From the NCBI RefSeq assembly GCF_048544455.1, contig NC_133538.1:44345969-44409968 (forward strand): a stretch of DNA of 64,000 bases, given 5' to 3'. The DNA is from Silene latifolia. Its lineage: Eukaryota; Streptophyta; Magnoliopsida; Caryophyllales; Caryophyllaceae. Position 1 is the first letter of the stretch; each line of letters starts with the position of its first letter. The notes under the pieces were generated by a model. That model ran no database searches and had not been told where the DNA came from. It saw only the letters and a list, made by a program, of their open reading frames with translations. The translations under genes were made by a program, and so were the position numbers. Positions 35,488 to 48,624 of this stretch are shown here, one piece after another.

Positions 35488-36802
35488 GAGGCACTTGCCA
35501 ACGGAAAATCACAAAACACCAGTTTGGAGGTTCAAAAGTTTGCTAAGGTCAGCTACTTTGCCTAATAATCTTCCTTTTCATGTTCTTCTCTTCTCTTCAA
35601 ATTTACATTACCATTTTCTTGTTTTCAAGTTTTATTAGGAAAACTTTGTTTTATCAGTTATTGTAAGCAGTTTAAAGAGGTGATATTTGCTATGTTTTTC
35701 TTTTCCTTTTAAGATTTACATCATTAGGTACACAAGTATGTGTGGTTTGGATAGTATCGGTAGGCAGGGAGATTGTTTAATAAGCTATTTGTGGTGGTGT
35801 ACTTGTATAGAAACTGAGGTGGTTGCTTTTCTTCTCTTTAGTTTGACATTACCATGCTCTGTTTTCTTTACAATTGATATGTTTTTTTACAATTTCTCAT
35901 GGTTATCATAGAAGTATAGGTCTTGGTTTTTGTGGAGAAGATAACCATTTGTGTGGTTACTTTTTGAAGATTTACGTAGTTACGTACCCAAACATGTGTA
36001 GGGTGTGGACAGTAGCGTTAGGCGAGAAGATTGATAATAGGGTGTTTTCTGTTGGTTTAGTTGTACAGCGGATAAGGTAGTTGAGTAGTAGGAAGCTCTG
36101 GTCTCCTAGAGGTTTAAAACTAAACAACACAAGATGTTTAGTGCACTGATCTGGTGGAGGTTTAAAGCTACACCAAAAAAAGGCAGCTTTTCACAGAGGT
36201 ACAGCAATATGATATTTAGTACATATTTTTTACGTTGACGTACAATAGTCTGATGTTCAATGCATATACATTGGGTGTACATTATGGTTATCATGGAAGT
36301 AGAGCTGTGGGCTACCTGTGTGAGCTGTTAGCTACCTGTGTGTTTATACTTGGTGTTTAGGCTACCTTTACCCCTCTTTTTTTTGGGAGAATAGTTGTGT
36401 GTAGGTAACCCATAAAGGTAAAACTATTCCAAATGTTGGTAATATGGAGGAGATTGCGTGCATTCTAAACTGCTTAGGTGACGATTAAAGAGAATTTCTG
36501 AAGGGCATACTGAGTTCATGTTTGGGGGAACAGAAGTTTAATTCAGAGAGTCCTGTTGGGTGTCTCTATCTAGAAAAGCTTAGAAAAGCAGGCCAGAGGA
36601 CATAAGGAGATATGAGCTTGTGATGATTGAGGAATTGCCCTTTCTGTGGAGCGTGGTTGCAACTTTAAGATGGAGGGGTCTTTTATACTGGCCCTTATTC
36701 AGTCTGCTGCAGTTGCACAACCTGCTGAATATAAATGAATTACCCTATTAGTTACATAGGACACAACATTCCCTAATTGCTTCAATTTTTGTTGTAGTTC
36801 AG

Positions 36803-37513
36803 ATGGGAAGCCAAAAAAAGTCTTTCACAATTTCAAGCCGCAGCCTTTTGTCTGATATTGCTAAGGAGATGGGATGGGTGGACCCAATATACAATCATTC
36901 ACACGTGCTGCAGAATGTTGCTTATGTGGTACTTATGAAGCGCAATGGTCCTGCTTCATATACTTTTCAGGGCACCATAAGATCATCATTGGCTGCTTCT
37001 GAAGAGGAAGCTGCTCAGAGAGCAGTTGACTTCTTGGTGCGTAGTAAGAAAGTTATTGTGGACGATGTTAACCTAGAAAGATTTTTGCTGACTAAGTCGT
37101 GCTGCAAATTTTATCGGAAGAAGAGGGACGGCCTGGAATTAGTTGAGAGGATCATTGGTGGTGAGTCCTCGAGTGCAGCTCCAGTAGCCAGCACTCCTAA
37201 AACAGTCAGCATAGACTTCTGGGGTCTTTGGCTGCAGATTGTAGTGGCTTATGAGATCAATGTTGCTGAGGTGGAGGACATGGTGATGGCTGATAACACT
37301 CATCTGTCTACTTTGGTCATTAATTGGCACAATAACCGTGCTAGGGTTAGCTTCTTTCTTGGTGAACCATCTCCTTGCCTAAAGACTGTCAGAAATAGCT
37401 TGGCTAAGAGGGCTATTAAGTATGTGCAGACTGTCTATGAGTTTCATGTAAGAGATGCGAACTTTTCTAGGATGATCTGTGCAGAAATCAAATGCAGTAT
37501 GCATCGTGATTGA
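36803..37513 (+). CDS. Unrecognised 236-aa protein, possible dsRNA-binding-like fold
   Basis: I do not recognise a named family. Residues 13-80 follow the helix-three-strands-helix layout of a dsRNA-binding domain: SLLSDIAKEMGWVDPIYN, then AYVVLMKRNG and YTFQGTI, then ASEEEAAQRAVDFLV. Residues 140-205 repeat the layout weakly: WLQIVVAYEI, LVINWHN, ARVSFFLG, then LAKRAIKYVQTVY. A basic patch CKFYRKKRDG lies between. The start is the first ATG after a likely splice acceptor. Downstream of the TGA the same frame stays open for 46 more codons (YLVVKEKLVNELWPM and onward), so a longer ancestral protein is possible. It lies inside the Helitron upstream of Rep-helicase and could be a captured host gene. 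Confidence 0.6.
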   Translation: MGSQKKSFTISSRSLLSDIAKEMGWVDPIYNHSHVLQNVAYVVLMKRNGPASYTFQGTIRSSLAASEEEAAQRAVDFLVRSKKVIVDDVNLERFLLTKSCCKFYRKKRDGLELVERIIGGESSSAAPVASTPKTVSIDFWGLWLQIVVAYEINVAEVEDMVMADNTHLSTLVINWHNNRARVSFFLGEPSPCLKTVRNSLAKRAIKYVQTVYEFHVRDANFSRMICAEIKCSMHRD

Positions 37514-38678
37514 TACTTGGTTGTGAAGGAGAAGCTTGTTAATGAATTATGGCCAATGGCGATATTGGGTGGAGAAGGATGCGCTACACCTGAAGGTCCT
37601 GAGTATCGGATTCACACTAGTCTGGTTTGCCACTGGCCCCCAAAAAAATGAAAACATTGTGGCGGGAATCTGTAGAATCATCATCAGTTCCTTTGCCACA
37701 TGACCCCATTCTTGATGATTTGTTCCTCATTACTGCTGAATAAATACAGACTGTTTTGCACGACTAAGGGAAGTTTGCAGTGTGCCAACCTTGCGTGTAC
37801 TGCTGTGCCAAGGATTGGTGGTATTTTGGGGAGTCCGGTTATTTAATTTAGAGATTCTAGGACTTCCGCTTTTGAACGGTTGGTGTCTTGTCATAAAACA
37901 ACTAATTACTTTTATGGCCCATCAACTGCATTTTGTGTGGTTCGGAACAGCCAACAACATTGTTTAGTTGCGTTTCTAGCTGGATTGGCTTTAGTTATGT
38001 AGCATAGGTAGGTCGTGTACTAAGGATGTTAGGTTTAATTTTGAAAGGCCAGTACTCTTACTTTTGATATGTGGGTGGAGTGTTTGTAATGTGAACAACT
38101 ACTGGTTCTAAATTACCACTCTTGCTGTTTCAGTGTGACAACTGACATTGTCATGTTTACTTTATGTGTGTCACTTTAGTAATGATATGTTTTTCATTGT
38201 CCATACTATTGTCGCTTTCCTCGTACGATACACTGCCCTCTCTAATGATTTGCGTAGACATTCGATCTGAAGGTTGCTACGAAAATTAGAAGTTCAAATT
38301 CATTTCCAATCTCCTTGCGCAAAAAAATTAAAAGCTTCAGCATAAAAGATTCAATTCAAAGTTCTGAAGTCATAAAACTTGTCTTCAATTTCAAGTATAA
38401 GAATCATCAACAACTAATTTATTTCCAAAATGTTTATTATTTAAATCCTACACCAACATTTTATTTGTTAAAATACACAGCCAAAACAGTTCTGAACAGC
38501 CAGATAAAGCCTAGAGCCATGGAAAAAGACAACTTCTACGCCTATGATAGCTAATATGTGCGGTGCTTATGCCGATACAGTGTTAGTGCACATAACTCAT
38601 TTTCCAAATTGGCATGTCCTGCAGGTGAAACTGTTGTCAGCCTCTCGTTATTATTTGGCTTTTAGCGGCCTTTACAAG
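37514..38678. other. Spacer between the unknown ORF and Rep-helicase
   Basis: Its first 140 bases extend the frame of the upstream ORF beyond its stop. The rest shows no gene. The sequence just before 38679 (CTGCAG, then GTGAAACTGTTGTCAGCC) looks like an acceptor and leader exon for Rep-helicase. Confidence 0.4.
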
Positions 38679-41600
38679 ATGTCAACTGAAGATCCAGATA
38701 ATATTGGTAGGCTCTAACCTTTTAGTGGTGTTTTTTGTGTGGCTTGCATATGCACACATTCAATACAAGACTAATTTTAGAATTGCAGATATAGAAAATG
38801 TTATGGTTCTACTTTGGTAACTAATTTCAGAGATCTGGAACTTGAATCGAGTTGGACAAATATTTAGCTTGCCAAAATATCCTTCCTAAAATTTGTTGCC
38901 GATTCACAAATCAGGTACCAAACCAGCATGCAAGTAATCAGAAATAGGCTCACACAAAGTATAAATACATTGAGCGCGAACTTTCATTAAAAGAGTGTTA
39001 CACCAACAGGTGATCATGGCATGGAAGTGGACAGCTTGGGGAGTGCGGATGATGAGCAGTTGCGAGGTCCACAAACAAGTGTTTCAAAAAGGGCTTGCAG
39101 AAACAGAAGATTGGAAACCGCGGTGCAGATATCGGAACATCAGGATGAACGCCCTGCAAAAAGGAAGCGTTCAAAAAAAAGAGGTGCATATCGTACCAGA
39201 ATGTGCAGTGCTTAGTCTAATTACAGTTGGAGAGTCTTATGCTTAGAACTTATACACTGACTGCTTGTAGGTTTACCAACCACGGTGGTTTCAGCTGAAG
39301 GCCCAGTTAATATTGGTATATTTCTACGTTAGAGTAGTATTTCGGACTTCGCTTGCATGCATATGCATACATTGAGTGCCTAGCTAATATTAGAAAGGGA
39401 GAAAAATTACTAAACATGATTGACAACTTAATTGGGGAGTCATATGCTCCATAAAGTTACGATTTCTGTCAAAAAATCATTAATTTCAAATAATTTAAAC
39501 CGACTGTACCAAGTAAAGAATCAAAATCCCTCCAAATTTATATTAAGAGAACAGGAGGTGAAAATAATCTATAACATCAAGTGCTGCAAATAGAAACCAA
39601 TTGATTGCAAATTGTATGATGTATCTGCATACCTGTTTGTTTAATTGAAGTGGCTAATATCGAACATCTAGAGCACGCACAGCTGAATATAGCATGTTCT
39701 TTCATTGAAAGAGTGTTCCATAAACAGGTGATCACCACATGCAAGTGGACAGTTTGGGGAGTGCTGGTGATGAGCAGCTGTCAAGAGTGTCAAGTCCACC
39801 AGCAAGTACTTCCAAAAGGCCTTACAGGTCCAGGAGGTTGGAAATCCCGGTACTAAACTCGGAACAACAGTCTGAGCAGCCTTCAAAAGGAAGGCGTATT
39901 AAAAAAAAAGGTATAGATAGGTACCACGAGTGCCTGCATTGCTCAGAATTGTTGCAGTTGCAGTTGGGATTTCTTACGATAGTAACTGACACACTTACTG
40001 CTTCCAGGTTTACCAGCTACAGCGGGTGGAAAACCCGTGCCAATAGAAGCATGCCCATTAAAAGCGCCTACGGTTTGTCAGAAATGTGGGGCCAAGAAGT
40101 TTCAGTACGGGAGTAAGGGACTATGTTGTTCTGATGGAGAGATAGACCTAGCATCTAATGAGTACCCTGAAGAACTATTGCAACTCTTTACTGCAAGGGA
40201 TGAAATGTCTGTACAATTCCAGAAATTCTCAAGGCTGTACAATAATGTGTTTGCGTTCACGTCCCTTGGTGGCAGCTTCGATGCTAAAACTAAAAAGGGG
40301 ATTTATGTCTTCAAGGCACATGGCCAGGTCTACCATAACCTGCCAAATCTCATACCCATGGATAACATACCTAGATATTTACAATTATACTTTTATGATG
40401 CCAAACATGAAAAGAACAATCGGCTAGGATTATTTCCGCAATTAAAAGAGGATACTGTTACGTTACTGATGGGGCTTATGGATGCTAACCCATATGGCAA
40501 GTTTTTCCGATCTCTCCGTGAAGTGGAAGTCACAAAAGAAACAAGGATACTATTGAGCACTGATCCTAGCCTTGATCAGCGTGTATACAATGCCCCAACA
40601 TCTGATGAGGTGGCAGCAGTGTGGCTTGAACACACAGCGCACGCAGGAAATGAAGGCCCACACATCATTGCATATGGCAAGGCTGCACATCAACATAGGA
40701 TAAAACATTACTATGGGTGCTATGACCCGGTGTAGTATCCACTATTGCTCCCTAGAGGTGAGAGTGGATGGCATCAGGGTTTGAAAAAAAAAATGCACCT
40801 TTAACTGTGGAACCTGGTTCCAGCTCTATGTTCCCAGTTTCGGCTGCCACAGACGATGATCCCCAGTCCTTAATAGAAGCTGAGGTTACAAGTGAGTTCT
40901 GTCTCTTATCCCTGCTCCCTTTCTAATTACAGTACGGAAAAATCTAATACTTGCACATTCTGATTTATCAACATTAATAACACTGCATACGCGCCGCCTT
41001 TGCGGGGCTCATTCCCATAAATTCCTGCATGGAATGTTATTAGTACAGACCTGAATGTTGAACATTCTGATGTAAATGGTCATGGCAAAGTTGTACAGAG
41101 TACAATTTAATACAGTCCCTTAAGGACTTGAAACTTTATAGCTATGGGTCTTCAAATGAATGTGTAGTGTAAAGGGTTGTTGTTAAAAAGGCCTTTCTTT
41201 ATAATGTCCTTATTTGCTTTCCACAGATGCTACTAGAAGGCACACCAAAGCTGACAAGCGTATATCATGTCAAGAGTACTATGCGTACAAATTTCAAATT
41301 AGACCTGGCAATTTTCTTCTGTGAGGGGGTAGATTATTCCAAAAATACATTGTAGACATGTATGTCAAAATTGAAAACACAAGGCTTGACTTCTTCTGCT
41401 TAAACCAAGATACTATTAGAGCGGATCTCTACCAAGGGATACTTGACACAATAGAGCTTGGGGAAAGCAGTGCAGCAAATATAGGGAAGCGGATGATTCT
41501 GCCACCTTCTTTTCTTGGAGGCCCTCGTGACATGAGACGTCGCTATTTAAATGCGATGGCTCTTGTTCAGAAATATGGCAAACCTGATATATTCTTGACA

Positions 41601-44510
41601 ATAACGTGCAATCCTGCTTGGCCTGATGTGGTGGCTTGGGTTTTCAATGCCAAATTAACGGCTCTTAGAAAAGAGATAATCGGGAAGAAGATTTTTGGGG
41701 AAGTTGCAGCAATTATAAATGTGGTTGAATTTCAGAAACGCGGACTTCCTCATGCGCATTTCCTGATAATACTTAAGCCAGACCACAAGATTAAGAACCC
41801 GGAGTGCTTTGACAGATATGTATGCGCAGAAATACCTTCTCAGGATAATCCTCATTTGAGGGCTGTTGTTCTGAGGCACATGATGCATGGCCCGTATGGT
41901 GCAGATTTTCCAGATTGTTAGTGAATGAAAGTAACAAACAAGAAAAGGGTCTGGAAGTCTGGGTACCCAAAAAAACACTGTGAGTTTACAACCAATGGTT
42001 CAGATTCCTACCCATTGTATATGAGGCGTAACACTGGAGAAACCGTTGCGGTTAGAAAGCTCAACATGGATAATAGGTGGGTTATTCCTTACAATCCTTA
42101 CCTCCTGGCCATGTTTGATTGTCACCTGAATGTGGAGGTGTGTTCAACCATAAAGGCAGTCAAGTACCTATACAAGTACGTATACAAAGGACATGATCGA
42201 GTGCAATTCAATGTTGGAGGGGCTGGTCCAAATGCAGTTGTAGATGAAATTGAAAGATATCAGTCTGGTAGGTGGGTTTCACCGCCAGAGGCGGCCTGGA
42301 GAATATTCGATTTCAATTTGTTTGACACTTACCCACCAGTTCTGCCATTGCCTGTCCATAACCCTAATACTCAATTGGTGAGTTTCCAAGCCCATGAATC
42401 TTTGGAAGGGATTGTTGCTAACGAGCACCGAACTAAGACTATGCTCACAGAATTTTTTCGCATGAATTCTTTGCAAGAATAAGGGCCAAAGTACTTGTAT
42501 AGCGAATTCCCAGAGCATTTCGTTTGGCTCAAGCAACAAAAGATATGGAAAGCTAGGGAGCGCGGGATAGTCATTGGCAGGGTCGCACATGCTTCTCCTG
42601 GAGAAGGAGAACGGTACTATCTTAGGCTATTACTAGCACATGTGAGAGGGCCCACCTCGTTTGAAGATTTGCTAACCGTAGATGGTGTTCAGTCTGCATC
42701 ATTTCCAGAAGCCGCACTAAGGAGGGGAATTCTCGAACGCGATAACGCAGCGGATAGTTGCATGGAAGAGGCTGTACAAGTGGAAATGCCGCATGCTCTA
42801 CGACGTTTGTTTGCCACCATTTTGATTTTCAGCAGCCCTAATAACCCTTCAGAATTTTGGGAAAAATATTACTGTGCCCTCTCTGAAGATTTTAGGAAGG
42901 AATTTCAGAATAATGAACAAATGATACTGCATCTAACGGCTGAAAAGATTGGCCAATTCCTAGAAGGAATGGGGAAGAAATTTGCGGATTTTAACCTAGG
43001 GCATTTGCAGGTGGCTCGGGATAACGTAATAAATAACACAAGAGATGTAGCTGAGGCTTTGAATGCACCTATACCCATGGAGTAGTTGGCTTCTAGGAAG
43101 GAACTAAACATTGCCCAGAGAACGACAAACAAAGCAATAATCCATCACGTTAAAAGTGGCAAATCTGGGGCCTTCTTCATTGATGGTCCAGGTGGAACCG
43201 GCAAGACCTTTTTATATGGGGCTTTATATACAAAAGTCAGGTCTATGGGCAAGATATGTTTGGCGACTTCTTCATCAGGTATTGCAGCATCAAATTTGCC
43301 TAATGGCAGGACTTGTCATTCCCAATTCAAGATACCGCTTGACACTGAAGAGACAATGACTTATGACGTCCCAAAACAAGGTTGCTTGGCCTGCTTGTTG
43401 CGTGAAGCTTCTCTTATAATCTGGGATGAGGCTTCAATGGCAAAAAAACAGAGTATTGAGGCCTTTAATTTGTTGTTACAAGATGTTTGCAGCAATTCAG
43501 AAATTTTTGGTGGCAAGATAGTCGTTTTTGGAGGTGATTTCCGCCAAGTACTTCCGGTTTTACCACGTCGTACTCAGTTGGAAGCGGTCGAGGCAAGTAT
43601 TGTTAGTTCAACTTTATGGAACAGCCTTACAAAGTTTAACTTAACTGAAAACATAAGGGCACGAGCAGATCCAGAGTTTTCTGAATTCCTCCTGAAACTG
43701 GGAAATGGGGAATTACAAACAGTAGAGGACGAGACTGTCCAACTGCCATCAGATTTGATATTACAGACCAACGGTGCTCAGTGTCCAGTTACAGCTCTGG
43801 TTGAATGCGTCTTTCCTGAAGTGCAGCACAAGGTTTTTTGTCCAAGCATATTCACTGGTAGAGTCATACTTACTCCAAGAAACAATGATGTGGATTTAAT
43901 AAACGCACTGTTGATAGATAAGTTCCCAGGAAAGGAATACGTCTACAAGAGCTTTGATAGTGTTATAGATGATACCTCTAACGTACACCCGGTTGAATTT
44001 CTAAACACACTATGCCCTCCTGGTATGACTCCTCATGAGTTGGTTGTCAAGGAAAACTGTCCGGCTATATTGTTACGGAATATTGACCCGTCAGCAGGTC
44101 TCTGCAATGGTACTAGGCTAATCTGTAAGCGTTTTTACCCAAACATGATTGAATGTGAAATTTCAACTGGCTATTACACAGGAGAGCGTGTATTCCTACC
44201 AAGAATAACACTAAGGCCATCCAGGAGTCCAAAGTTTCCTATTAATTTTCAGAGAAAGCAGTTCCCGATTAAGCTCAGTTTCGCTATGACTATAAATAAG
44301 GCACAAGGTCAAACATTGGAGCGAGTTGGAGTTTATTTACCTAAACCCTGTTTCTTACACGGCCAGTTATATGTGGCTCTTTCGCGTGCAAGGACAGCGC
44401 AGCAACTAAAGGTGCTACATGGGAGGGACACAGAAGATGGAAAAGTAACGTCTGTTAAAAATGTCATCTCTTTTGAAATGTTAAAACGAGCAGGAATCAG
44501 GCTAATATAA
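38679..44510 (+). pseudogene. Helitron Rep-helicase (RepHel), six exons
   Basis: Rep cuts and joins DNA at the Helitron ends and the fused PIF1-type helicase unwinds it. Exons: 38679-38706, 39010-39183, 39271-39315, 39728-39910, 40008-about 40895, 41227-44510, all phase-consistent. The N-terminal finger region has CQKCGAKKF..CC. The Helitron-like N domain follows (FAFTSLGGSFD, YLQLYFYD). Rep has the HUH motif RGLPHAHFLI near 41740 and the two-tyrosine motif YLYKYVYKG near 42170. The helicase has Walker A GPGGTGKT (about 43187), Walker B LIIWDEAS, GGDFRQVLP, and MTINKAQGQT..ALSRA at the C-terminus. Several in-frame stops (near 40733, 41322, 41919, 42480, 43083) and one shift in an A-run near 40790 break the coding, while the 3.3-kb last exon keeps one frame. 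Confidence 0.88.
39010..39910 (+). repeat. Duplicated two-exon module in RepHel
   Basis: Exon 2 (DHGMEVDSLGSADDEQL.., ending KRKRSKKRG) and exon 3 (GLPTTVVSAEGPVNIG) are repeated as exon 4 (DHHMQVDSLGSAGDEQL.., ending KGRRIKKKG) and the start of exon 5 (GLPATAGGKP). All borders are phase 1, so gain or loss of the module keeps the frame. Both long exons end in basic, nuclear-localisation-like stretches. Confidence 0.8.
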
Positions 44511-45876
44511 AAGGTAACGAAGCTTTGTTATTAAACTTAACCCATACACTTTTACGCTGCATATATGTTTAGGTTCGCATAATTATAGCTGCTGATATTG
44601 GCCTTTTCATTTTATTACAAAACACTGCGGGTAGATAGAACAACAATAGCTTGAGCTCTTTTGAGAAGGATTTAACACACTTTCCTGTCTTGCAAGCTTG
44701 GGAACAGACTTATGGATCCATTGACATTTTTGGAAGGTAGCGGATTTGGAAGCCAGCATGGTATCAGGCTTTTGTGTTAGCATTAACCATGAAATTTCAC
44801 CCCTACACCTTAGTAAATGGACAAGTAAGATCCATGTTGAGCTTGGTAAATGTAAATAGTTTGTCCTTAACTGCTTTTAGAGGTTATTGCCACGGTTTTT
44901 TTTTTGAAAGATCGTCCCTCTGTGGCCATGTTTAGTATCACCAATTAGATCAAATGTTAGATGCTGCAAAGTTTGTTCCCCCACCATGTATTTGTTTACC
45001 AAAAGAACGGGTTTATTGCTTCCACCGTGTTTTACTGTTTTTGGCGTGATTAACAACGCCTGAAAAAGGTGATGCAAGGCGCCTACGTTTATGGTCACCT
45101 TTACTAAATGGTAGATTAACATAAATACAAAGGTTAATAACAAAATAGAAAAAAAATATTAACCAGGTATAAGTAGTAAAACAACAATAAACCCAATCAA
45201 AATAGGAACAAAAGTGAGATCAAACTACATAAAATGAAGAAAAAAAGTCCTGCAAATGAACACTGTTAATTGAACAAAACCACTTTAGAAAATATGTAAA
45301 GGGTAAAAAAAAAATAATAATGCATCTGAGGCCAAAACAAATAAAAGATTTAGCAGTGCCAATAATAGTTGTAGTAGTAACGATTAAAAGACATTATTTT
45401 TTATATAAAATATTTGACCAAGAAAAATGGACAAAAGCAAGCTCTTGGACTGCTGGGTTTTTATCTTGGACTGCTGGGTTTTTATTGTTGAATAACCACA
45501 GTGGAAAACAAGAAACTTATGTATTTGCCTATTTCTCAGTCAAGTACACATTGTCCAGAAAATCCATCAAATTTAACCACAAGCAACCTCCACAGATTTC
45601 ACATGCTAAACTTATCTGTCCTTATACTTTTTCTATGTGCTAAAGCCTTAATAAAAGAAAGCCCTTACAATAAAACTAAGGTTATACTCAATTCTGAAAC
45701 TCAGAAACAAGCAACCTCCTACCTGCATCACTTTCATTCCTAAGTTGGTTTTACATTTAGTAGCTTTATTTATTTAAGTGTTCTTGGAATTGTTCAATAT
45801 CGATTTTGAGATGATGATAAAGCAAAATGATAGAGTTTACCTGATAAAATACTCCTCTGTTTTTGCATAAATAGCC
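44511..45876. other. Spacer between RepHel and RPA copy 1
   Basis: No gene was recognised. The AT-rich sequence has a short direct repeat, CTTGGACTGCTGGGTTTTTAT (45451-45471 and 45474-45487 in part). It presumably includes the RepHel 3' UTR and the RPA promoter. Confidence 0.4.
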
Positions 45877-48624
45877 ATGAAAAGTCCGAAGATACTTCTG
45901 AAGGATCTCACAGATAAGAGTGGTCCATATTCTATTAGGTTGAAGGTCATCAACAAAACAAATACTCATAGTTCTCCCACCAACAAGTCTGTACTCTTTC
46001 AGAGAATAACTTTTCAAGATGAGGAGGTAACTTATCTGAACTGAGCGGCTACTGTTTTCTACTCATGTGTTTGATATTATAAATGACATTTCTGTGTTTC
46101 AAGGTCTTCAGCTAGGAAAATAGACATTCATGCTGTAGCGATATGAGTTTAATTTCTGCACATGATGTTCATATTGTTTAATTTGGTTAGCGTAATAGCT
46201 CGACCTTTGAATGATTACTCAAAATACTAACATGGCTGCCCATCTTTATTATGCTACTATCTGCAATCTACATAGACGGGGTGGAAAATTACAGGTGCAT
46301 CTTTTTATTCTTGGGTTGCCAAATGATGTGGCTTTACCTATATACATGTACAATTGCTACATTAGCAATTGTAAACAATAATACATGAATGACTACGCCC
46401 TATCGTTAGTTGTCGTTTCTTATCTTTAGTTGTGAAAATGGAGAATGCAAGACAACTAGGCCTGTTCTTTTTTTTTTTGCACATCGCATGTTTAGTTGTC
46501 TTGCATTCTTTTCCTAAATAAAAAAAATCCCAAATTCGCAAAATAACTAAGCTTAAGCAATGCAGGGCAGTAAAATCAAGACAACGTTGTACAATGATGA
46601 AATTGAGGCATATGAAGATGTAATCCATGATAGAATGGAATATGAAATCTCAAATGCCAAGCTGAAAGTGGTACCTGACAAGTATAGGACCCATCCTGAT
46701 GATCATCCATTTCAGCTTAGTTTTACTAACAACACAATTATTCAGCAGATTGGCTCAAACCCTCCACCTGGTCCGAGTATGTGGCCCTTGGATCAATTCC
46801 AAGGACACTTGGAGATGCTGACCGATACGGTAAACTCCCATGGAATTAGTTCACAATGATCGTTACTTTACGTTGCACCCTTATTAAATGAAATCCAAAG
46901 ATCAAGCAATTAATCTACCCAAACCAAGCATTGTGTTGCTTAATTAACAATGTATGTTATAGTTTAACACTAATCTTTGGCAATGTGCAGACGCTTTAGG
47001 AATCCTTATCTACGTTGATGATGTGCGCCAGGTGCACCGCCAAACTGGTCCAGCAGTGGATGTTTGTGAAATAATCCTTGTTGATCGGAGGTACGGATGC
47101 CTGAATAAACCATATTTGGGTGGCCACGGCATTGTAAAGTTCTTTTTTTTTTTCCCCTGTTAATTACCAGATAGCAACAGTGGGAAGTCCTAATAGCCAA
47201 AAATATATTCTAATAGAAAAATCTCTTGATTACATTGCAGCACATCACAGCCGATGATAATAACAGTTTGGGCAGACCTCGTCACCAAGGAATGTGAAGC
47301 ATTGAGGGACATTGTTCAGGAATTTCCAATCATTGGGCTTACCTCCCTAAAGCCATCCTATCATAAAGGTCTTCGACTCTCCGCTAGCTGAAAACATAGC
47401 TACAGCTACCAAACTCATTTATATAGATTCTAATCTTTAGTCCGATAATTGTCCTGTCGTAAAAGTCACTGAACTGTTCTATTCAGAGTTGTCGCTGGTC
47501 TTTCAGCCAAATAAAATGGCGTGCTTTGTATATTTGAACACATGATTTTCACTTTCAACGACGACCTCAACTTTTATTAAGTTGGAACCAAAAGGAGAGA
47601 TGGCTGAAGCTCTTCGTGCATGGTAACTCCATATCCTTTAGTATAGTTACATTAATCTTTATAAAAGAAAAACTTGGTATAAAATGCTGGCTGAATTTTT
47701 TGATTCACATTCAAATAGGGCAAGAGCAAATAAAGAGGTTGTGAAAGTCAAGCAAGGCCAAGTGGTTCAAGTGCGTGTTCCAGACACTCGCCACATAATC
47801 ACTTCAATTAAAATGCTGCGAAGCAAAAAGGTATGGGGAAACCTTATGCATGCTGACTTCAACATACAGGTTGTTTCTGGCCGCGACCATGTTAGGTTCA
47901 TAAAAACGACTGGACACGTTCCTGTTACCCACACAAGTTTCTAACAACCTAGGTGTGAGTTAAGGGCTATTACCCTAAAAAAAACATGGACTGAAACCTT
48001 ATGCCATCCACAGGCTTCACATACTTTACAGGAAGAGCGTCATTGGCTTTATATATCAGTTCCTGAGTTTGACAGGAAGGATGTCAGGTTTTACCTTGGT
48101 TGCAGCCACTGTGGAACACGTAGCAATATAGACATAAATGTCAAGTACAAATGTGATGCATGCCACCGGGAAAACGTCAACTCCTCTCCAAGGTAAACAT
48201 AGCTATACAATACGACTGTTTTCAAAAATAAATGGAATGAAGTACGGGTACACTAACACCAAGTAAACAATTGCAGGATGAATATAACATTTGAAGCTAT
48301 CGATGAAACCGGCTCATATACATTCACGACTTTTACTGAGGATGCTGAAAAGCTCTTAGAAGCAAAGGCAACTGCCCTGCATGCAATGTCCCTAGAGGTA
48401 ATTCCTCATAAAAAAAATAGCTGTAATTGCTTCACTTTTACTGGTTTCCTTAGCTTGGGCGCTAAAATAAAAACTTATAAACCATTCATGTAGGCTAAGC
48501 AGAGCTACCTTACAGAACGCGAATGCAAACTTAGAGTTGCAACTACATCCAAGTTGGCCCAGCAGCATCTCTATCACGCAGTCGAGTTCTTAAGTGGGTT
48601 CTAAAGCAACTTACCCTAACGTAA
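45877..48624 (+). pseudogene. RPA70-like single-strand DNA-binding protein, copy 1 (decayed)
   Basis: RPA large-subunit-like genes are known cargo of plant Helitrons and probably coat single-stranded intermediates. Exons: 45877-46026 (MKSPKILLKDLTDKSGPYS), from 46560 (about 268 nt), 46991-47090 (DALGILIYVDDVRQ), 47241-47368 (MIITVWADLVTKEC), about 47543-47621, about 47680-47831, 48014-48192, 48277-48397, 48494-48624. OB-fold features match the sister gene at 56038. The C-terminal zinc ribbon is GCSHCGTR..KCDAC. Decay is visible: one base appears lost near 46795, the fifth exon lacks a clear AG acceptor, and a frameshift occurs near 48560. The intron positions equal those of copy 2, so the copies arose by DNA-level duplication. 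Confidence 0.78.
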
